Assembly: GCA_017694945.1 (NCBI GenBank)
Contig: JADIMA010000032.1
Coordinates: forward strand, 1-35,986
DNA length: 35,986 nucleotides
DNA from: Candidatus Merdivivens pullicola
GTDB taxonomy: Bacteria > Bacteroidota > Bacteroidia > Bacteroidales > UBA932
Reading direction: 5' to 3'
Shown here: positions 31,839 through 35,986 of the stretch, piece after piece
Layout of the letters: every line of letters starts with the position of its first letter
Numbering within the stretch: the first letter of the stretch is position 1
Position numbers and translations under genes: made by a program
The notes under the pieces: generated by a model
What the model saw: only the letters and a program-made list of their open reading frames with translations
The model's database searches: none
What the model was told of the DNA's origin: nothing

Positions 31839-32399
31839 TTAAATGTATGCAAACGACATCCCTAAAATCACATAATAGATAAATACGAATATCGCCCATG
31901 CGAGTCCGAGGCCGAAAGCCCACCAGAACCAATTCCTTGCTTTTTTTGCAGCCTCAAGTGCCTGTTCATATTGTCCGCTTGCCCATAGCCCGTCAACTTT
32001 CGACTCATATACAATTGATGCGATTCCGAATGGCAGGCAACACAAAACAGTTGCAAGGATAGACCATACCAGAAAACTTTTCGGTTTCTGGTATGGCTGT
32101 GGTTGTATGGGCGGTTGAGGTCGTTCGGGAGTGTTTGGAAAACCTGCCGGTGCGTCTTTGGAGAAATAGTTTAACCACGGTAAGGTGCTGTTTCCGATTC
32201 TTATAATATCGGATTCATTTAGCATGATTTCTCCGCTTCTTTTTATTCCGTTTACATATGTCCCGTTTAATGAATTGAGATCAATGGCCCTGTATGTGCC
32301 ATTGTCTTCTTTTATTATTTGGCAATGGATTCTTGATACGTTAGGGTCGTTAATGATGACATCATTGCCGGATGCTCTTCCTATTTTAACAACTTGCAT
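31839..32399 (-). CDS. FHA-CD225/dispanin fusion membrane protein
   Basis: Residues 1-75 are a canonical FHA domain (IGRASGND, S22-R23-x-H25, N45-G46-T47), which binds phosphothreonine peptides. A proline-rich linker (about 85-106) leads to a CD225/dispanin-like region. This has a first membrane helix (SFLVWSILATVLCCLPFGIASIV, about 108-130), the family loop (YESKVDGLWASGQYEQALEAAKKARNW) and a second helix (about 156-180). Dispanin-like proteins in bacteria are membrane proteins of mostly unknown role. With the FHA domain on the cytosolic N-terminus, it could tether phosphorylated partners to the inner membrane. It is 14 bp after the exported 459-residue gene. Confidence 0.85.
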   Translation of the reverse strand: MQVVKIGRASGNDVIINDPNVSRIHCQIIKEDNGTYRAIDLNSLNGTYVNGIKRSGEIMLNESDIIRIGNSTLPWLNYFSKDAPAGFPNTPERPQPPIQPQPYQKPKSFLVWSILATVLCCLPFGIASIVYESKVDGLWASGQYEQALEAAKKARNWFWWAFGLGLAWAIFVFIYYVILGMSFAYI

Positions 32400-32413
32400 A
32401 ATCTTGTCTGCCT

Positions 32414-33793
32414 TTATTTAGATAATAATTTTGTGCTGCCCTTTATGACTAATATTTTGTCGATAAGATATTTGGCCGACTCTGCGTCATACAACAGATG
32501 TATTTCTTTTTCAGTGTTGTCGCTGTATGTGGCGCTTTCATATTGCTGATAAACAGGATATACTATGGTTTCTAGCCCTGTCCCTATGACGGGCTCTCCG
32601 AGTTCAATCTGCATGAGATTGCCTTTCAGGCGTTTAAGATATTGTTCGGCAGTGCGTGTGCGTATGGTTTCTTTGTCTGCTACAACATTGGATACTTCTA
32701 TAACCGATGATGTTTTGTCAGCAAACATCCCCTCAAGTGCTGTCCTGAGAGAGTCGCTGCGGTCGTTGACATAGTTTGTAAGTCCGGCGACATAATCATT
32801 GATTAACTGCTCCTGCTTAATGTATTTTTCTATTCTTTCGGCAACGGTCTCTGGTTTATGCAGTGTTATTTCCTTGAAATCCACGTTAGTGATACTTCCT
32901 GAAGTAAAGTCGTCGTTTATGGTTATTTCAAATACCGGTTTAAGAATGCGGTATGCTTCTATCGGTTCGAGGTACAGGGTCTTGTCTCCTGTCATGAATT
33001 CTTCGGGATTCATGTCTATGCGTATTTCAGGAACATTCGTTACTATGAATTTCTGTCCTTGCGGTGTCTCAACGCTAATATTGCCATCCAATGTTTTGAC
33101 TGAAACAGGATTGTATTTTGCAAATGTTTCGTTGACGGTCTCTGTGGCATACCAGTTCTCAATCAGTTCTTTTGCGGTTTGTCCCATCTGCTGCTTTTCT
33201 TTTGTCAGATATGGGATTTCATAAGTGGAAATGTTGGCTATGGTTGGTTTGTAGGTTGTGTCTTTTCCCTGACCGCTACATTTCCATGTTACAATCCATT
33301 CTATTTCTACATGATATCTTGCACGGCTATGCAGTGTGTCGTCTTTGACAGATGCCACGCCTACTTCATTTTCTGTGGTGTAGATGTAACCTTTTATTTT
33401 ACCGTTTTTTGTCGTATCTTCTTCTGTGTATGATATTCCGATATTGTGGACATATACATCATTAGTAGTAATGTTTTTATTGGCGGATTTAGTCATAGTT
33501 GAATATATAGTACTGAACAGTTTCAAGTCAATGGTATCAGTATCATCAGAGCCTAAAAAAGACTTGCTTTTGGAATATTCAATGAAGAACTGCTGCCATA
33601 ATTTGTAACATCTTTGGTTGGAACGGAAATCCTTAGGTTTAATTTTTGTGTCTTTGGTCTCAAGCCCATCTTTGATTGTATTGAAAAATTCTTCCTGCTT
33701 GTCCAGGACGGCTGCTCGTTTAGCATCTTGAGCAAAACTTGTTGTTGCAAAAGCCATCGTAAGTACGATGAGAGTTAATAATGTCTTTTTCAT
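32414..33793 (-). CDS. Exported protein of unknown function, 459 residues
   Basis: I recognise no family. A signal peptide (MKKTLLTLIVLTMAFATTSFAQ) is clear and there is no lipobox, so the product is periplasmic or secreted. Residues about 25-85 are helical with tryptophan and aromatic residues (RCYKLWQQFFIEYSKSKSF). The middle (about 110-330) is beta-rich with HVEIEWIVTWKCSGQGKDT and TPQGQKFIVTNVPEIRIDM. A long helix (about 320-400) with KYIKQEQLINDYVAGLTNYV and QYLKRLKGNLMQIEL precedes the C-terminus. It is 29 bp after the kinase-FGE gene. As the only soluble exported member of the operon it may be a periplasmic component of the apparatus. Confidence 0.7.
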   Translation of the reverse strand: MKKTLLTLIVLTMAFATTSFAQDAKRAAVLDKQEEFFNTIKDGLETKDTKIKPKDFRSNQRCYKLWQQFFIEYSKSKSFLGSDDTDTIDLKLFSTIYSTMTKSANKNITTNDVYVHNIGISYTEEDTTKNGKIKGYIYTTENEVGVASVKDDTLHSRARYHVEIEWIVTWKCSGQGKDTTYKPTIANISTYEIPYLTKEKQQMGQTAKELIENWYATETVNETFAKYNPVSVKTLDGNISVETPQGQKFIVTNVPEIRIDMNPEEFMTGDKTLYLEPIEAYRILKPVFEITINDDFTSGSITNVDFKEITLHKPETVAERIEKYIKQEQLINDYVAGLTNYVNDRSDSLRTALEGMFADKTSSVIEVSNVVADKETIRTRTAEQYLKRLKGNLMQIELGEPVIGTGLETIVYPVYQQYESATYSDNTEKEIHLLYDAESAKYLIDKILVIKGSTKLLSK

Positions 33794-33822
33794 GGTAATG
33801 TTATTTTAAGAATTAATGTATG

Positions 33823-35553
33823 TTATTTATCAAGTACTAATCTGAATCCTATGTCTTCTTGTGGGGAATCGTATGCGTTTCTGTAAAAAACAGTCAATTC
33901 CTCTTCGTCAAAACTGTAATAACTTCCGCCTCTGATAACTACCAGATCTCCGTCATGTCCGTTTGAGTTCACAGGATTGTATCTGCTTCCTGTATAATAA
34001 AAACTTTCATCATAATAGTCTCTGCACCATTCGGCCACATTGCCGCTCATCTGATATATTCCGAGTTCATTGACTGATGGCTCGTAATATATTTCGGTCG
34101 GATTGTCTCTGTCGTACCACAGTTTGTCAGTGTCTGCCGTGCCGGAATATGAATATCCTCTGCTGGATTGGCCTCCGCGTGCTGCGTATTCCCACTGTGC
34201 TTCTGTAGGTAGGGCGAAATGCTTCCTTGTCTTTCTGTTTAACATTTCAATGAAACGTTTTGCCTCCTCTATGCTTACGTTTTCGACGGGGTAATTGTCA
34301 GCGTCAGGAGTTGCGTATAAAGACGGATCATATCCCATAATGCTTTTGAAGAATTTCCTGCTTACTTCAAATTGTCCGATATAATATCCGTCCAGTGTGA
34401 CTTCGTGAGTGGGACAGTCATTGTCGGAGTTGTCGTTCCCCATTTCAAATGTCCCTCCTTCTACATATATCATAGGGTACATTCCTGTCCCGGTAAAATC
34501 GATTGTTTCTATTGGATCGGTTGTTCCCATGGAATTGGTTGTTTTTACATTCTCACCGTTCTTCCCGAGAATCAGGAAAACTGTTATGGCTGCTACTACT
34601 ATGAGTGTGGAAATTATACTTACCGGTATTACCCATTTTTTGGACTTTGCGCCGATTGTTTCATCAATTAAAACTGAAGGACGTATGTTCCGCAGGTCGG
34701 CCATGAAATCGTCAATTGTCTGATGGCGGTTTTCCGATTTTAACTGCATTGCCTTCAATATAGTCCTATTGGCTTCTTCCGGGATGTCTTTTACTAATTT
34801 TTTAGGTTCAGGCATTTTGTCAATAAGCCTTGCCGTCGCTTCAAGAGGTGCCTGTCCGGTAAGAGTGAAATAGAATGTCGCACCTAAAGCGTATATGTCC
34901 GTATAAGAACCTTTTCTGCTCTTTGAAGCATATTGTTCCGGCGGGGCATAGCCGTTGGTGAACATTGATGTGTGGATTTGGGTTTTGTCTTCCTCGAATT
35001 CCCGTGCCGAGCCGAAATCTATCAGAATGGCTTTATAATTGGCAGTCAGCATTATATTGTCGGGCTTTATGTCTCTGTGAAGGATATGCCTTTTATGTAT
35101 GTAATCAACGGCATCGGCTATTTGTGCAATATAATTGACTGCTTCCGTGTATGGAAGTCTGCCTCTGTTTTCGACTGCTTTCTGAAGACTTTCTCCTTTG
35201 ATATACTCCATTACCATGTATGAAGTATTGTTCTCGGCAAATACATCGATTACTTCTACTATGTTAGGATGACTCAGTTCTGCCAGAATACGGGCTTCTT
35301 TTTCAAAAGACTCCCTGTATTTATAATAATATTCATTACTTATGGTTTGTGGATATATATTATAGGATACAGTGTCCCTTGCGCATTTTCCCGAAGGAAA
35401 ATACTCCTTTATGCAGACAATCCGGTTAAGGCCGTTCTGGATTGCCATATAGGTTATTCCAAAGCCGCCTATTCCTATCCTGCCTCGTATTATGTATTTA
35501 CCGTTGCACAGGAGAGTGCCTTCCGGCAATATGTATATTTCGCCTTCTTTCAC
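33823..35553 (-). CDS. Membrane Ser/Thr protein kinase with external FGE/SUMF-like domain
   Basis: Residues 19-290 form a Hanks-type kinase: Gly loop GIGGFG (27-32), catalytic Lys49 (CIKEYF), HRDIKPDN (159-166), DFG (179-181) and APPEQ (203-207). One membrane helix follows (about 307-330), then a formylglycine-generating-enzyme-like domain (about 360-575: YVEGGTFEMG, LPTEAQWEYAARGG, YQMSGNVAEW, RGGSYYS, IGFRLV). The catalytic cysteines of true FGE near the C-terminus are absent (GFRLVLDK), so this domain is probably a ligand-binding sensor. The start codon is GTG, overlapping the preceding kinase stop as GTGA, so the two kinases are translationally coupled. It probably phosphorylates the FHA-binding partners of this operon. 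Confidence 0.9.
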   Translation of the reverse strand: MKEGEIYILPEGTLLCNGKYIIRGRIGIGGFGITYMAIQNGLNRIVCIKEYFPSGKCARDTVSYNIYPQTISNEYYYKYRESFEKEARILAELSHPNIVEVIDVFAENNTSYMVMEYIKGESLQKAVENRGRLPYTEAVNYIAQIADAVDYIHKRHILHRDIKPDNIMLTANYKAILIDFGSAREFEEDKTQIHTSMFTNGYAPPEQYASKSRKGSYTDIYALGATFYFTLTGQAPLEATARLIDKMPEPKKLVKDIPEEANRTILKAMQLKSENRHQTIDDFMADLRNIRPSVLIDETIGAKSKKWVIPVSIISTLIVVAAITVFLILGKNGENVKTTNSMGTTDPIETIDFTGTGMYPMIYVEGGTFEMGNDNSDNDCPTHEVTLDGYYIGQFEVSRKFFKSIMGYDPSLYATPDADNYPVENVSIEEAKRFIEMLNRKTRKHFALPTEAQWEYAARGGQSSRGYSYSGTADTDKLWYDRDNPTEIYYEPSVNELGIYQMSGNVAEWCRDYYDESFYYTGSRYNPVNSNGHDGDLVVIRGGSYYSFDEEELTVFYRNAYDSPQEDIGFRLVLDK

Positions 35554-35986
35554 AACAGTTGTCTTGTTTTGTTTGTTTCGTAGTCAAGTATTGCCTTTCT
35601 GAACTCTTCGCAACACTGATATCTGCATACGGGTTCTTTTTCAAGAGCCTTATTTACTATCGACTGGAGATCATGATTGATAAAAGGATAGTAGGATCTC
35701 ATCTCCGGGGTGGGGCTGTATTTTATTTTATACCGTATCTCGTCTCTGGCCTCTTTGGGATTTGGGTTGTTTGAGTAAAATGGAAGATGGGCGGTAAGCA
35801 TTTCAAATAACAGGATTCCCAGTGCGAATACATCCGTATATACTCCGCAATGCCCCATCGCGGATTGCTCCGGAGCCATATAAGCGGTAGTTCCATATCC
35901 CGTACTCGTTGAAGAATTATTGAGTTTAGAAGCAATGCCCAAATCAATCAGTTTGATGTCTCCATTCTGAGTGAGCATGATGTTGC
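35550..35986 (-). CDS. Ser/Thr protein kinase, partial at the window edge
   Basis: Only the C-lobe of a Hanks-type kinase is inside the window. It has IKLIDLGIA (DLG in place of DFG), TAYMAPEQS (APE), YTDVFALGILLFEMLTAHLPF and a helical end with KALEKEPVCRYQCCEEFRKAIL. It ends soon after residue 140 of the visible part, with no membrane helix or extra domain. The frame stays open to the last base and reads NIMLTQNGD at the edge, so the first visible Met is internal, not a start. It is probably a soluble kinase and the first of at least two in the operon, with a 4 bp overlap to the next. Genes further upstream are likely. Confidence 0.88.
   Translation of the reverse strand, partial: NIMLTQNGDIKLIDLGIASKLNNSSTSTGYGTTAYMAPEQSAMGHCGVYTDVFALGILLFEMLTAHLPFYSNNPNPKEARDEIRYKIKYSPTPEMRSYYPFINHDLQSIVNKALEKEPVCRYQCCEEFRKAILDYETNKTRQLL

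Overview
The window looks like the chromosome of a Bacteroidota member, most likely order Bacteroidales. The evidence is a repeated Bacteroidota-type promoter signature (TAnnTTTG, several with TTTG about 19-20 nt upstream), weak Shine-Dalgarno signals, an Oar-type TonB-dependent receptor paired with a BACON-domain lipoprotein, a DUF4831 protein and a degenerate TraR/DksA protein. Genus cannot be assigned by eye.

Layout. Positions 1-24,200 are mostly conserved housekeeping genes: metK (minus) behind a probable SAM-II riboswitch; an Oar-like receptor plus lipoprotein operon; a repeat-rich 1 kb gap; a POT peptide transporter (minus) divergent from a lipid A acyltransferase-like gene and a DUF4831 gene; pepD; the rpsF-rpsR-rplI operon; an M16 peptidase; ileS, a DksA-like gene and lspA; a small beta-barrel protein (minus); two tRNA-Ser genes (UGA and CGA) with identical terminators; and a YbdG/MscS-like channel. 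The gaps at 1-330, 6110-7145 and 21,900-22,310 carry a family of about 200 bp MITE-like elements with inverted-repeat ends, plus other dispersed repeat modules and relics.

Positions 24,221 to the right edge hold a tightly packed, apparently AT-richer accessory operon, all on the minus strand and cut by the window edge. In transcription order it encodes: a Ser/Thr kinase (partial), a membrane Ser/Thr kinase with an external FGE/sulfatase-modifying-like domain, a 459-residue exported protein, an FHA-CD225 membrane protein, a DUF2752 membrane protein, an FHA-FtsK/SpoIIIE ATPase of 1018 residues, two WXG100-sized helical proteins with a W-x-D-E-K-F turn, a longer coiled-coil protein with a related N-terminus and a C-terminal zinc cluster, a fourth W-x-D protein, a macro-like (A1S_2505-type) protein, a propeller-like lipoprotein, and an FHA-like/zinc-ribbon protein.

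The combination of an EssC/EccC-like ATPase with tandem WXG100-like proteins resembles the core of type VII secretion. However, this is a diderm lineage, the ATPase has no visible membrane segment, no EccB/EccD/EsaA/EssA/EssB homologue is visible, and kinase-FHA signalling is built in. I regard this as the candidate undescribed system: a phospho-regulated, type VII-like export or assembly apparatus of Bacteroidota. Another notable point is that ileS carries the swapped GXHH form of the class I HIGH signature.
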